This document shows, piece after piece, positions 1-9,720 of a stretch of 64,000 nucleotides of DNA (position 1 is its first letter; each line of letters opens with the position of its first letter). The position numbers were made by a program, and so were the translations under genes. Under the pieces are notes generated by a model. It saw nothing but the letters and a program-made list of their open reading frames with translations. It was not told where the DNA came from and did not search any database. The stretch is from the NCBI RefSeq assembly GCF_002797815.1, contig NZ_PGFJ01000001.1, positions 1,426,001-1,490,000 of the forward strand, read 5' to 3'. The stretch comes from Mucilaginibacter auburnensis (GTDB taxonomy: Bacteria; Bacteroidota; Bacteroidia; Sphingobacteriales; Sphingobacteriaceae).

Positions 1-2973
1 GGCTACCTGATACTTATCGGCAGTAGTGGCGCCAAAGAACACATTTTGACCACTACCATTTAAATCATCGGCATCTTCAGTGTCTAAATAATTTTCAATG
101 TAATCTTTTGAAAAACGTAATTGGGCAAAGTCATAGTTTGAGCTGTCTTGCACCATTTGCAGCCTGATATTTCCGGCTAACGCCTCTTTAACAGGCGCAC
201 CCATTAATAGTGTTAATGGCTGACCATTAGACTTTAATGATTCTGAAAAAGCTATTGAGCTTACATCTTTGTTAGCTTTTACAAAGAAACCCTGCCCGCT
301 GGCTATTGTTACTGGTAAAGTGTTGGTAGTAACGCTATTACCTCCTGGTGTGTAAGTATATACGAAGCCTGTAGTGCCTGTTAAAGCAGAATCTACAATA
401 GTTATAGAAGATGGGTACGGATTTCCGACTAAATTAAACCCTGTGCCTCCTTTTTGTAACGTGTAGGTAAAGTTCTGCTGGTTTAAGGTGCCAGATTGCA
501 AACCAACCACATCGGCCTCTGGAGCAGAAAAGCTTCCGCCGGTTTTTATCAGCTTTCCTAATATATTTGAATTGTTACCTCTAAAATAAAAATAGAAGCC
601 CTGGCCTACTTTGACAGTACCTGTAGCAAGTGAGGTAGGAGATGTAAAGGTGCCCCTGCCGGCATTATTATAAACCAAAATTGTGGCACCATTCGCGGTA
701 TAACCAGTTGGCTGATCCCAGCCGTTGGCGCTGCCGCCTGTTCCGGTTATTGGCAAATTAGTTTTTAAACTGTTGAAGTTAGCTGTTGCAGATGATGTTA
801 CGGGAATACTTGATGAGTTGTTAACAGGTGTGCTTAATAACCTCCAGCCGCGTTTACTTATATTTCCGCCTGAAAAATAACGTTGAACGGTAACAATGCC
901 GGTTACACTTGCGCCTGATGGTATCGCTGCCACTCCTGCTGTGCCTGTAACGTCTGAGTTTAAGGTTAACAAATTACTTGTTGCAAATGTAGTTGTGCCA
1001 GACATAGTTATTATACCGCCCGCAGCAACAGCAAATTGGTTGCCCGAAAGTGTTTTAGTACGATTGCCGGAAGTGCTGCCTAATGATAAATTATAAAACA
1101 CAACCGGTTTAGTGGTATTTGAATTAGTAATTGTTTGATCTCCGTTACGGTTGAACCTAACTGTGCCGGCAGTGGCTGTAAAAGAGCCTGTACTGGTATT
1201 AGTAAAGTCGTTAGTGGTGTTAATTGTTCCCTGCGATGTAAATGCGCTGGAATTAGAAAATGTGCCGCCGTTGGTTAACGTTAACGTAGCGCCCGAAGCT
1301 ACACTTGATGTACCCCCTGATATGGTAATGGTGGTGTTGTTGTTGCCATTGTTACCATCCGTTATGGTGGCATTAGCATTGGTTTGGACTTCAATACCGT
1401 TTGAAACCGTTAAGGCAGAGTTGTTGGCTAATGTTAAAACAGGGGTATTGTAGCTACCAAAAAATAACTTATTCATGGTCCTGCTGCCTCCAGTGTTGGG
1501 TTGATTAGATCCAGTATAAGCCACTACGCCAATGCGCACAATGTCAGAATTACTTGATGGTACATCTGTTGAAGTATTCAGGTTTTTTTTCCATGTCCCG
1601 GCAGTTGTCCATGATGCATCGCTCCCTATCCAATCATAAACATTGCCGCTCGGGCTGGCCGGTGCTGTTGTGCCCGCCGTAGTTGGGTTAATAGGTGTAA
1701 CACTATTTGTGTACTGCTGAGCATAATTATCATCAGCAGTAGAACTTACCGACCATGAAATAGATGAAGGAAAGCTGCTGTAAAAAGGATTACGCCCCTT
1801 TAATACCAAAAAATAGTTTATAACATTAGTAGTAGTCCCATCGCTGTTACCCGTGCTATAGTATTTTTCAGAAGATGGCAGGTTCACTTGAGATGTACCA
1901 TTGTTATAAACGCTTAGATCAGTTATTTTAGATGCAGGAGAAGCGGTTGAAAGCACCGCGCTTGTTGTTTTCCACAGTGCGCCGCTTTCAAACAGTGCCT
2001 GCGAATCGCCGGTAGCTTTGCAAACAAATCTACCTATAAAAATATCGCCCCGTATATTGACATTTACGCCATATGGGATAGCGTCAACAATGCCTGGATA
2101 GATGGCTGTTGTTATACCTTTATCAGCTCCTGTTATGGGTATGTATTCAAGCTTTTGTTGATAAAAATTGAAATTATCCCATTGAAATCTGTTAGCGGTA
2201 GTAGTTGAACATTCTAAAAATGAATAATTATAGGTGTTGAGGTCAATACTGTCATAGTTACCAATGTTATAACCGCCGCCGCCATTAGTGTAACTTGAAA
2301 GCGTATTGGTGGTTTTATTTAATACAAAAATATAATAAGCGCCCGTAGCATTTTTTACAATGCGAATTTGATAAGTATCTGTACTAAGCGGTAAAGGAAT
2401 GCTGATGCCGTTATCTTTTGCAGTATTAGCGGCATTATATTTCATCATTAACTTTAATGAAGTACCGCTAACTGTAACATATAAACCTAATGTGTTATTT
2501 GTGCTAACATATGAGCTGGCAATGAGCCAGTATCTCCATGAATCTGTTGCCGTTGATGTACTGGCAGTAATATTATTCGTTGCATCGCCTGGAGCTGTAG
2601 TGCCTCCAACATTTCTGTAATCAAATTCCCACTCCCAAACCCTGTTTCCTAAACTAATTCCACCAGCACCTGTGTTGCTCATAAAGCTCCACTGCAGGTA
2701 ACCAACCTGGTTAAGCGCCAATGACGATAAGGTATTGCCAGATATACCGCCACTTGTAACCATGCCAATGGTAGCATTTGATGGTATTACGGAACCACAA
2801 CCAGGAAAATAGGTACTGGGTGTACCCGGCGTAGCAGATGTGAACGGATTGAAATAATATTCTCTGGGCGTGTTAGTTTGATCATAAGATTGCGCTAACA
2901 ACTTTGTAAAACAAAATGTAAAACCTATTGTTAAAGTACAAGCAAGTAAGTTACAGAATATTTTTTTTTGCAT
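1..2973 (-). CDS. Large secreted surface protein, probable type IX secretion substrate, partial (3' end outside window)
   Basis: An open frame of 991 codons runs on the minus strand from an ATG at 2973 to the window edge without a stop, so the C-terminus is missing. The N-terminus (MQKKIFCNLLACTLTIGF, then a short hydrophobic stretch ending LLAQ) is a Sec signal peptide. The rest is rich in Thr, Ser, Asn and Gly, as in beta-helix or adhesin-like surface proteins. Near the visible end is a GFNLVGNPYPSSI segment, a motif often seen shortly before the C-terminal sorting domain of Bacteroidota type IX secretion cargo. The sorting domain itself is not in view. Substrate or adhesion function is unknown. 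It is divergent from the secreted protease at 3259. Confidence 0.8.
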   Translation of the reverse strand, partial: MQKKIFCNLLACTLTIGFTFCFTKLLAQSYDQTNTPREYYFNPFTSATPGTPSTYFPGCGSVIPSNATIGMVTSGGISGNTLSSLALNQVGYLQWSFMSNTGAGGISLGNRVWEWEFDYRNVGGTTAPGDATNNITASTSTATDSWRYWLIASSYVSTNNTLGLYVTVSGTSLKLMMKYNAANTAKDNGISIPLPLSTDTYQIRIVKNATGAYYIFVLNKTTNTLSSYTNGGGGYNIGNYDSIDLNTYNYSFLECSTTTANRFQWDNFNFYQQKLEYIPITGADKGITTAIYPGIVDAIPYGVNVNIRGDIFIGRFVCKATGDSQALFESGALWKTTSAVLSTASPASKITDLSVYNNGTSQVNLPSSEKYYSTGNSDGTTTNVINYFLVLKGRNPFYSSFPSSISWSVSSTADDNYAQQYTNSVTPINPTTAGTTAPASPSGNVYDWIGSDASWTTAGTWKKNLNTSTDVPSSNSDIVRIGVVAYTGSNQPNTGGSRTMNKLFFGSYNTPVLTLANNSALTVSNGIEVQTNANATITDGNNGNNNTTITISGGTSSVASGATLTLTNGGTFSNSSAFTSQGTINTTNDFTNTSTGSFTATAGTVRFNRNGDQTITNSNTTKPVVFYNLSLGSTSGNRTKTLSGNQFAVAAGGIITMSGTTTFATSNLLTLNSDVTGTAGVAAIPSGASVTGIVTVQRYFSGGNISKRGWRLLSTPVNNSSSIPVTSSATANFNSLKTNLPITGTGGSANGWDQPTGYTANGATILVYNNAGRGTFTSPTSLATGTVKVGQGFYFYFRGNNSNILGKLIKTGGSFSAPEADVVGLQSGTLNQQNFTYTLQKGGTGFNLVGNPYPSSITIVDSALTGTTGFVYTYTPGGNSVTTNTLPVTIASGQGFFVKANKDVSSIAFSESLKSNGQPLTLLMGAPVKEALAGNIRLQMVQDSSNYDFAQLRFSKDYIENYLDTEDADDLNGSGQNVFFGATTADKYQVA

Positions 2974-3258
2974 AGGGCATAAGGTATCACCACGCACTCA
3001 ATCAAAAATTATGCGGGCATAATTTTTTAGCAGAAAAAATAACTATTCGTTGTGGTTTTGTTAATAAACTCACACTCAGGTAGTCTTTCGATTAAATAAA
3101 AGCGGTTTTAATTATAAAAAGTGGCACTTTAACTGTGTTAAAACGGGGTTAAATTTCTACGTTTTGGGGCTTATATTGCCCGTATTTTTTATTTTATAAT
3201 TCGCTCAAAAATTCAGAAACTTGTTTAGTGTAACCTCGTTTAATGAGTTACATTCTGT

Positions 3259-6200
3259 ATGACCAAAAATTATCTTGCCGTTTACTGTTTTTTCTTAATC
3301 GTTTTTGCTCAATCTGCAACGGCGCAGCGTCAGCTAGTTACAGAAACCGCCCGACAGCAACTGAATAGTATTGCAACAGATGCAGCTAACAGATTTTCTA
3401 TTTTAAAGCAACGTGCCATTGCTGATGCGCCGGGCAAAGGATGGGCAGTTGAGCGGCTAACCATAAACGGTGGGATTATTTCTCTTCAGGGGATAGATTC
3501 ATTAGGTTTTCCGGTTTACCTTGTTACGCATAACAATACAACAGCCGCAGCTACAAGCGGAACCAACCAACTACAGCCGGGCGGTTCTGCCGGACTCAAT
3601 CTTTCGGGATCAAGCGCATTTCTGAATGGTAAGTTTGCCATGTGGGATGGCGGGAACATACTTGTTACACATCAGGAATTTAATGGAAAAACAATAACGC
3701 TTGGTGATAATAGCAGTGCAATAGATCATGCTACGCACGTAGCCGGTACACTAACCGCTAAAGGCGTATATGCTCCCGCTAAAGGGATGGCATTTGGCGC
3801 AAACACGCTGTCTACTTTTGATTTTAATAATGATATTGCCGAAATGAGTGCGGCGGCTTCTAACCTGCTGCTATCTAATCACTCATACGGTGAAGTAGGT
3901 GGATGGAATTATAATAGCAGCGACCTTAGATGGGAATGGTCTGGATTGCCCGGAGATAATGTTGATTACAAATTTGGTTTTTATGGCCAGCGCACCCGTG
4001 ATTTTGACCGGATAGCGCATAACGCGCCATATTATTTGATAGTTGAGTCGGCCGGTAATAACCGTAATAGCAACGGCCCGGCAGTTGGTCAGCCTTACTA
4101 TGGGTACGCAAGCGCTGCTAATCAAAGTTTTGTAAACAAAGGTCCGCGCCCGGCAGATATCAGTAATAACGACGGCTATGATATTATTACTGTTACCGGA
4201 AATGCAAAGAATATATTAACAGTTGGCGCCATTAATCCGCTTCCCTTTGGTCCGTCAATAGGCAGCGATATTTCAATTGCCAGCTTTAGCAGCTGGGGGC
4301 CAACTGATGACGGAAGGATAAAACCCGATCTGGTTGCTGATGGTGTGAATATGCTTTCAACAAGCAGCAATGGTGTTCAATCTTACAGTATGCTTTCGGG
4401 TACATCATTTTCTGCGCCAACAGTTACCGGGTCATTGCTTTTGTTGCAGGAATATTACGCTCAAAAAAACGGCAGTAACTTTATGCGTGCTGCCACCTTA
4501 AAGGGGCTTGCCTGCCATACAGCCCTGGATGCCGGCCGGCCTGGTCCTGATTATATTTATGGCTGGGGCTTGCTAAACATGCCTAAGGCAGCACAGGCAA
4601 TCACAGAGAATGGCGACAAGAGCGTGATCAGCGAGCGTGTGCTTACGCAGGGGCAATTGCAAACATTCACAGTTACTGCATCTGGTAACGGTCCTTTAAT
4701 CGCAACAATTTCATGGACGGATGTTGAAGGGGCGCCAACCACCGAAGGAACCATAAACAGCCGTGTGCCTAAATTGATCAATGACCTGGATATCAGGATA
4801 AGCGATGGCGTTAATACTTTTCGTCCCTGGGTATTAGACCCATCTCAACCGTCGCAGCCAGCCATACAGGGCGATAATATTCTTGACAACATTGAGCAGA
4901 TATACATACCGGGAGCTGTGCCGGGCAAAAACTATATAGTAACTATTTCTAACAAGGGAACATTACAGGGCGGATCACAAGCTTATTCTGTTATTATTAC
5001 CGGAATTGGTGGTAGCGGATATTGTGCATCATCGCCAACTTCGGCGGCCGACTCACGTATTAACCAGCTAACATTTTCAAATATTAATTACTTAGCACAA
5101 ACGGGTTGTACATCATATACAGACAATACCGGTCTAACCGTTCAGTTAGAGCGTGGCAAAACTTACCCGCTAAATTTAACCTTAGGCACTTGCGGAAATA
5201 ATTTCAATAAGGCAGCAAAAATTTTTATAGACTGGAATAGTAACGGCACATTTGAAGCGAATGAACTGGCAGCCACAAGTACGGTGGTGAATGGAACAGC
5301 TATATTTAATACCAATATTATTGTGCCCGGTACTGTTGTGCCTGATAATTATAGTTTGATGCGCGTGGTCTTAGTTGAAACCAACGATGTTGCAACCATA
5401 CAAGCTTGCGGCAGTTATGCCAAAGGCGAAACGCAGGATTACCGGGTACGCTTTATACAAACCGCTACCGATGTTGGCGTAAAAGAAATTATAGACCCAC
5501 AGGCTTCCGGAACGTGCAGCGGTGTAACGCCGGTTACGGTTAAAGTGAAAAATTATGGCAGCGCTGTTGTTAACAATTTTCCGGTTACTGTGACTATAAA
5601 GTCTGGTAATAATTTAATAACAACCATAACCGAAAACTACATAGGAACCCTGGGCCCGCTTGAGGAAGACAACTTCACGTTAAATAGCACATTTAATGCT
5701 GTTGCAGGCGTTACTTATACTATTACCGCAGTAACACGCTTAGCAGATGATGGTATAACTGTCAATGATTCTGCTACCGAAACCACACAGGTTTTGAGTA
5801 CCCCGCCGCCGGCATCACTTTCTGCCTTATATTGCACTGACACGAAACGTTATATACTAAATGGCCAGGGGGATGGACAGTTATTTTGGTACCAAAACGC
5901 TAATGATGCGCTGCCTATAGCTTATGGTCAGAACGCCTTTACTTCAACAGCACCGGTAAACAATACTTTTTATGCCGGTTTGAATGATTTCAGAGCCTTG
6001 GTTGGCCCCGCCACCAAAAACGTTTTTTCGGCAGGTGGGTATAATCAATTTACATCTTCTGTTTTTGTTACAACTGCGGTACCGCTTGTGATTCAAAGTG
6101 CGCGTTTGTACATCGGAAATTCGGGCGCCATAACTTTTAATGTTCAGGATGCCAATGGTCAGGTTGTTTCTACTACAACAATTTTTGCTACAGCAACACG

Positions 6201-6996
6201 CAGAAACCCTGCGCCCGGTCCCTTGAGTGATGACCCAACAGATGCGGGCAGAATTTATAATCTAAACCTTACCTTGCCTGCGGCAGGAAAGTACACAATT
6301 AGCGTTGTTTATGAAGGCAATGCTACCCTGTACAGAAGCAACGGGGGGGTATTTGGATACCCGTATAAAGCCGGTGATGTCTTTAGCATATCGGGTAATG
6401 ACGCCACCGCTGCCACAGACGCAGAGTATTACAAAAACTTTTACTATTACTTCTATAACATGCGTGTCAGGAGCCTGGGATGTGCGTCGTCGCAACGCAA
6501 GGCTGTTACGCTGACAACACCGGTTGTTACACAAATATCACCAACAACATTACAATCAAATTTCACTGCCGGAAACCAATGGTATCTTGATGGTAATTTA
6601 ATTGAAGGTGCAACAGCACAAACGTACAACGCAGTTCAAAGTGGTAATTACACCGTTAGCGTTTTAAGCGCTACCGGATGTAACGTAATGTCAGACACTT
6701 TTGCCTTTGCTTTAAAAGCAATTAACCCTGATAAAAACACCGAAATTGGCTTGGCCATGTTCCCTGTACCTGCTAACAGGGTGCTAAATATTTTGATGGA
6801 AACTAAAACGGCGCAAAAACTAACCATTGATCTGATCAACAGCGCAGGCAAAACTGTTTTCAGGTACACCAAGGATGTTGCAGCAGGTCCATTTAGTACC
6901 CTGCTTGATGTTTCTCAGTATCCTCCGGGAACATATGTTGTAAGAGTGGTACTTGGCCAGGCCGATTACTCTAAAAAGGTTATTATATCACGCTGA
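3259..6996 (+). CDS. Secreted S8 (subtilisin-like) serine peptidase with type IX sorting domain
   Basis: The 1245-residue protein starts with a signal peptide ending near ATAQ. The catalytic domain shows a subtilase triad: Asp130 in MWDGG, His157 in DHATHVAGT and Ser383 in SGTSFSAP. After a post-protease beta domain comes a GEVED-like segment (FIDWNSNGTFEANE to GETQDYRVRF), then a CARDB-like segment (VKVKNYGSAVVNNFPVTVTI) and an Ig-like segment. The last ~80 residues (MFPVPANRVLNI to VVRVVLGQADYSKKVIISR) form a typical type IX secretion sorting domain, so the protein should cross the outer membrane and stay at the surface or be released. Family membership is clear; the substrate is not known. 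Confidence 0.93.
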   Translation: MTKNYLAVYCFFLIVFAQSATAQRQLVTETARQQLNSIATDAANRFSILKQRAIADAPGKGWAVERLTINGGIISLQGIDSLGFPVYLVTHNNTTAAATSGTNQLQPGGSAGLNLSGSSAFLNGKFAMWDGGNILVTHQEFNGKTITLGDNSSAIDHATHVAGTLTAKGVYAPAKGMAFGANTLSTFDFNNDIAEMSAAASNLLLSNHSYGEVGGWNYNSSDLRWEWSGLPGDNVDYKFGFYGQRTRDFDRIAHNAPYYLIVESAGNNRNSNGPAVGQPYYGYASAANQSFVNKGPRPADISNNDGYDIITVTGNAKNILTVGAINPLPFGPSIGSDISIASFSSWGPTDDGRIKPDLVADGVNMLSTSSNGVQSYSMLSGTSFSAPTVTGSLLLLQEYYAQKNGSNFMRAATLKGLACHTALDAGRPGPDYIYGWGLLNMPKAAQAITENGDKSVISERVLTQGQLQTFTVTASGNGPLIATISWTDVEGAPTTEGTINSRVPKLINDLDIRISDGVNTFRPWVLDPSQPSQPAIQGDNILDNIEQIYIPGAVPGKNYIVTISNKGTLQGGSQAYSVIITGIGGSGYCASSPTSAADSRINQLTFSNINYLAQTGCTSYTDNTGLTVQLERGKTYPLNLTLGTCGNNFNKAAKIFIDWNSNGTFEANELAATSTVVNGTAIFNTNIIVPGTVVPDNYSLMRVVLVETNDVATIQACGSYAKGETQDYRVRFIQTATDVGVKEIIDPQASGTCSGVTPVTVKVKNYGSAVVNNFPVTVTIKSGNNLITTITENYIGTLGPLEEDNFTLNSTFNAVAGVTYTITAVTRLADDGITVNDSATETTQVLSTPPPASLSALYCTDTKRYILNGQGDGQLFWYQNANDALPIAYGQNAFTSTAPVNNTFYAGLNDFRALVGPATKNVFSAGGYNQFTSSVFVTTAVPLVIQSARLYIGNSGAITFNVQDANGQVVSTTTIFATATRRNPAPGPLSDDPTDAGRIYNLNLTLPAAGKYTISVVYEGNATLYRSNGGVFGYPYKAGDVFSISGNDATAATDAEYYKNFYYYFYNMRVRSLGCASSQRKAVTLTTPVVTQISPTTLQSNFTAGNQWYLDGNLIEGATAQTYNAVQSGNYTVSVLSATGCNVMSDTFAFALKAINPDKNTEIGLAMFPVPANRVLNILMETKTAQKLTIDLINSAGKTVFRYTKDVAAGPFSTLLDVSQYPPGTYVVRVVLGQADYSKKVIISR

Positions 6997-7005
6997 TAAC
7001 CGTGG

Positions 7006-7503
7006 TTACTGAAAGGTATATTTTATGCCTAAGCCGGGTGCTATATCAAAAAACGGCCCTGTAGCCAGTTCAACACGCGGGTTGAGATCAAGGCTAACTG
7101 CTATAGGAGAATTAGGTATAATGTATTCTAAACCTAAAACACCATCGGCGCCTAATAACAGCCTTGGGTCGTTGTATATTCTGTCATCACCGTTAAAGCG
7201 CCTGTAAGCCCCCGAGCCAACCGAACCGATGTGCGTGCCAAAGCCATAGTAAAACTTTAGTTTATCAACGTTAAAGGCCGGCTGATGTATCTCATATAAA
7301 CCTGTAACAACTGCGCCATGGTTCCTAAAGCCTAAAATACCTTCGAGGGCAACATTGCTCTGCATAAAATATTTGCCTGAAACGCCATTCTCGTAACCGC
7401 CAAATTTTAAACCTGCCGCCCATTTGTAATCCTGGGCGTTACTGCGTGTTGATAGTAATAAAAATCCCAGACAGATAATTAAGATGTAAGTTGTGTTTTT
7501 CAT
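7006..7503 (-). CDS. Small outer-membrane beta-barrel-like protein
   Basis: A 165-residue protein with a clear signal peptide (MKNTTYILIICLGFLLLSTRSNAQ). The mature part alternates short hydrophobic and glycine/aromatic strands (WAAGLKFGGYENG, FYYGFGTHIG, PRLLLGADGVLGLEYI) and ends in IKYTFQ, a C-terminal aromatic ending of the kind used by outer-membrane barrels. I recognise no specific function. It is convergent with the protease gene, with only nine bases between their stops. Confidence 0.7.
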   Translation of the reverse strand: MKNTTYILIICLGFLLLSTRSNAQDYKWAAGLKFGGYENGVSGKYFMQSNVALEGILGFRNHGAVVTGLYEIHQPAFNVDKLKFYYGFGTHIGSVGSGAYRRFNGDDRIYNDPRLLLGADGVLGLEYIIPNSPIAVSLDLNPRVELATGPFFDIAPGLGIKYTFQ

Positions 7504-7654
7504 GTGTATAATAACGGCGCTTAGTACGTTTTATGCTTACTTTAGTTAAAAAATATAAAAAGCGGGCATTGATTGGGCGCTACTCAATACCATTTAGCAG
7601 TACATTTTGGATAAAAATACTTACCATTGCAATAAGCAAACAGCGTAATTTACC

Positions 7655-8110
7655 ATGGCCGGTAACATCAGACACCAGGAAACTATTGATTATTATTTAA
7701 AGATTGTTTGGCAAACAATGGCCAATAAATATAATCTCATCGTGGCTGATTTTGGTATAACGCAAGCCATTGGCTACTTGCTTATCAATATTGATGAGAA
7801 AGAGGGTACAACAGTTTCACAGGCTGCCGCTTTACTCGGGCTAAAGTCAACCAGTTTATCGCGTATGTTAAATCAGCTTGAGCAAAACGGGCTAATTTAC
7901 AGGGAGCTTAACAAAGGCGACCGCCGTTCGGTAAAGATATATTTAACTCCGCTTGGTATAGAAAAACGAAAACAGGCCAGGGTAGTTGTAAAACAGTTTA
8001 ACGCTTATTTAAATAAACATATTAGCGAGGGCGATAGGGAGTATTTAATGAACCTGCTGAAAAAGATCAATCGCCTTACAATAAATTATAAGCCCGAAGA
8101 TCCTTTGTAA
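7655..8110 (+). CDS. MarR-family transcriptional regulator
   Basis: A 151-residue protein with the MarR winged-helix layout: an N-terminal dimerisation helix, then VSQAAALLGLKSTSLSRMLNQLEQNGLI as helix-turn-helix, followed by the wing RELNKGDRRSVKIYLTPLG and C-terminal helices. MarR proteins are dimeric DNA-binding repressors or activators that usually respond to small ligands. The target is unknown; the two FKBP lipoprotein genes directly downstream, or the gene itself, are possible targets, but no operator is obvious. Confidence 0.9.
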   Translation: MAGNIRHQETIDYYLKIVWQTMANKYNLIVADFGITQAIGYLLINIDEKEGTTVSQAAALLGLKSTSLSRMLNQLEQNGLIYRELNKGDRRSVKIYLTPLGIEKRKQARVVVKQFNAYLNKHISEGDREYLMNLLKKINRLTINYKPEDPL

Positions 8111-8217
8111 TATTAAACCCTGTTATTTAACGTTGATATAAGCGGGCAAAATGTTAAAAAGTGTTAACCTGCCTTTTTTGAATTATAAAAGAATAAATTT
8201 GCACGCGTATTATTGAG

Positions 8218-8733
8218 ATGAACAGGATAGCTGTAACAGTATTAGCTTTGTTTTTTTGCTTTACTGCATGCCGTAAAACTGATGTTGGATCGGCAGCTGA
8301 AAAGGCTCAGGCGATAATTGATGATAAGATAATTGCTGATTACCTGGCAGCTAATCCGGGTTTGAATGCTAAAAGAGTTGATACCACAGGCGTTTATTAC
8401 ATTGTAGTAGACCCGGGTACAGTAAATACAATTTTTACTACATCAACTTATGTTACAGTGGGCTACACCGGACGCGTATTAACTACAGGTCAGGTTTTTG
8501 CCGAATCGGGTACGTTTAATCCGAGTTTTACGCTTGGTAGTGCTATAAGAGGTTGGCGTATAGGTATACCGCAAATTAAAAAAGGTGGGAAAGTAAGATT
8601 ACTGCTGCCTTCAAGATATGCTTATGGGCCATATGCGCAGCCTCAGTTGGGGGTAACGTATGGCTTAAAGGATGGGTTGCCCGGAAATTTAGTGCTTGAT
8701 TTTGATATCAGCCTGTACGACGCGGTAAACTAA
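8218..8733 (+). CDS. FKBP-type peptidyl-prolyl cis-trans isomerase lipoprotein
   Basis: A 171-residue protein. The signal sequence ends in a lipobox with Cys18 (CFTAC), so it is a predicted lipoprotein. The mature part matches the FKBP fold: a VTVGYTGRVLTTGQVFAES segment, then IRGWRIGIPQIKKGGKVRLLLPSRYAYGP, the FKBP signature in which the Trp-Ile and KKGGK...PS.YAYG residues are conserved. It likely helps proline isomerisation during folding in the periplasm. The gene is followed 55 bp later by a larger paralogue and the two probably form one transcript. Confidence 0.9.
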   Translation: MNRIAVTVLALFFCFTACRKTDVGSAAEKAQAIIDDKIIADYLAANPGLNAKRVDTTGVYYIVVDPGTVNTIFTTSTYVTVGYTGRVLTTGQVFAESGTFNPSFTLGSAIRGWRIGIPQIKKGGKVRLLLPSRYAYGPYAQPQLGVTYGLKDGLPGNLVLDFDISLYDAVN

Positions 8734-8788
8734 TAACACATAAATAAAACGGTGCTTTCAAAACATAAAGAACCGCTAATAATAACAA

Positions 8789-9718
8789 ATGAAAAAAATA
8801 CTATTCTCGGTTTTAGCTTTAGCTGTAGTAGCACTTGCTTCTTGTCGTAAGGGGGATGTTGATCCTGACATTAAGCAATATGATGAAGAACAGATACAAA
8901 ATTATATAAAAACCAACGGTATTACCGGTATGCAGCGTGATACATCCGGGGTTTATTACAAAGTTTTAAAAGAAGGTACCGGAGCTGCACTGCAATATGC
9001 TGATAGTATTAACCTTGTTTTTACATTAAGTACTTTTGATGGCAGATACGCATCGGTAGATACTTTTGCCAACCATTACGGCGGGTTCTTAGGCCATATT
9101 CAAAAGACAGGCTATCCGCTTGCATTGCAAACATCTATTTATAACCTGGTAAAAAAGCATGGCGGAAAGATCAGGTTACTTATACCATCACATTTAGGAT
9201 ATGGCGCGAGCGGTGTTGGGCAGGGTAGCAGTACTACCAATAATACACGCATTTATGGTAATCAATGTCTTGATTATTATGTAAACGTAATGAATAGATT
9301 ACCGGGCGATAATCAAAATACCTATGATGACCTGGTGATCAGAAATTATTTGACAGCTAATGCGCTTACCGGGTTTCAAAAAACACCGTCTGGCTTGTAC
9401 TATTTAATAACACGTCAGGGGGTAGGAACTACGCCTATTACTGATAATTCTACAGTTTATTGTACTTATACGTTTAGATTATTGAACGGGTACATATTTA
9501 ATGAGTATAATACAGCAGGTTCTGGTGCGCCGTTAGAAGTGCCTGAGCTTGTAGATGGCCTAAGGGAGGCATTTAAAAGTTTAGCTACTACCGGTACAAA
9601 AATGACGATTGTAATGCCTTCATCATTAGCATACGGCAGAACTGCGCTAAGCACAAATAATGTACCCGCAAACAGCTGTGTACGTTTTGATGTACAGGTG
9701 CTGAATGTTACTCCATAA
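8789..9718 (+). CDS. Two-domain FKBP-type peptidyl-prolyl isomerase lipoprotein
   Basis: A 309-residue lipoprotein (lipobox LASC, Cys19). It carries two FKBP-like units: residues about 40-165 (YYKVLKEGTG ... KKHGGKIRLLIPSHLGYGASG) and about 185-305 (YYLITRQGVG ... TTGTKMTIVMPSSLAYGR). Each repeats the short helical lead YDxxxIxNYxxxNxITGxQ. The domain arrangement suggests internal duplication of the kind of unit encoded just upstream. The catalytic pockets are less canonical than in the single-domain neighbour, so isomerase activity of each half is inferred. The stop lies two bases from the stop of the convergent photolyase gene, so there is no room for a terminator between them. Confidence 0.88.
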   Translation: MKKILFSVLALAVVALASCRKGDVDPDIKQYDEEQIQNYIKTNGITGMQRDTSGVYYKVLKEGTGAALQYADSINLVFTLSTFDGRYASVDTFANHYGGFLGHIQKTGYPLALQTSIYNLVKKHGGKIRLLIPSHLGYGASGVGQGSSTTNNTRIYGNQCLDYYVNVMNRLPGDNQNTYDDLVIRNYLTANALTGFQKTPSGLYYLITRQGVGTTPITDNSTVYCTYTFRLLNGYIFNEYNTAGSGAPLEVPELVDGLREAFKSLATTGTKMTIVMPSSLAYGRTALSTNNVPANSCVRFDVQVLNVTP

Positions 9719-9720
9719 AT

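Noticed and set aside
896..1453. Val/Pro-rich plus-strand ORFs inside the left secreted protein
   Set aside because: They mirror the Thr/Asn/Gly-rich coding strand of the large open frame.
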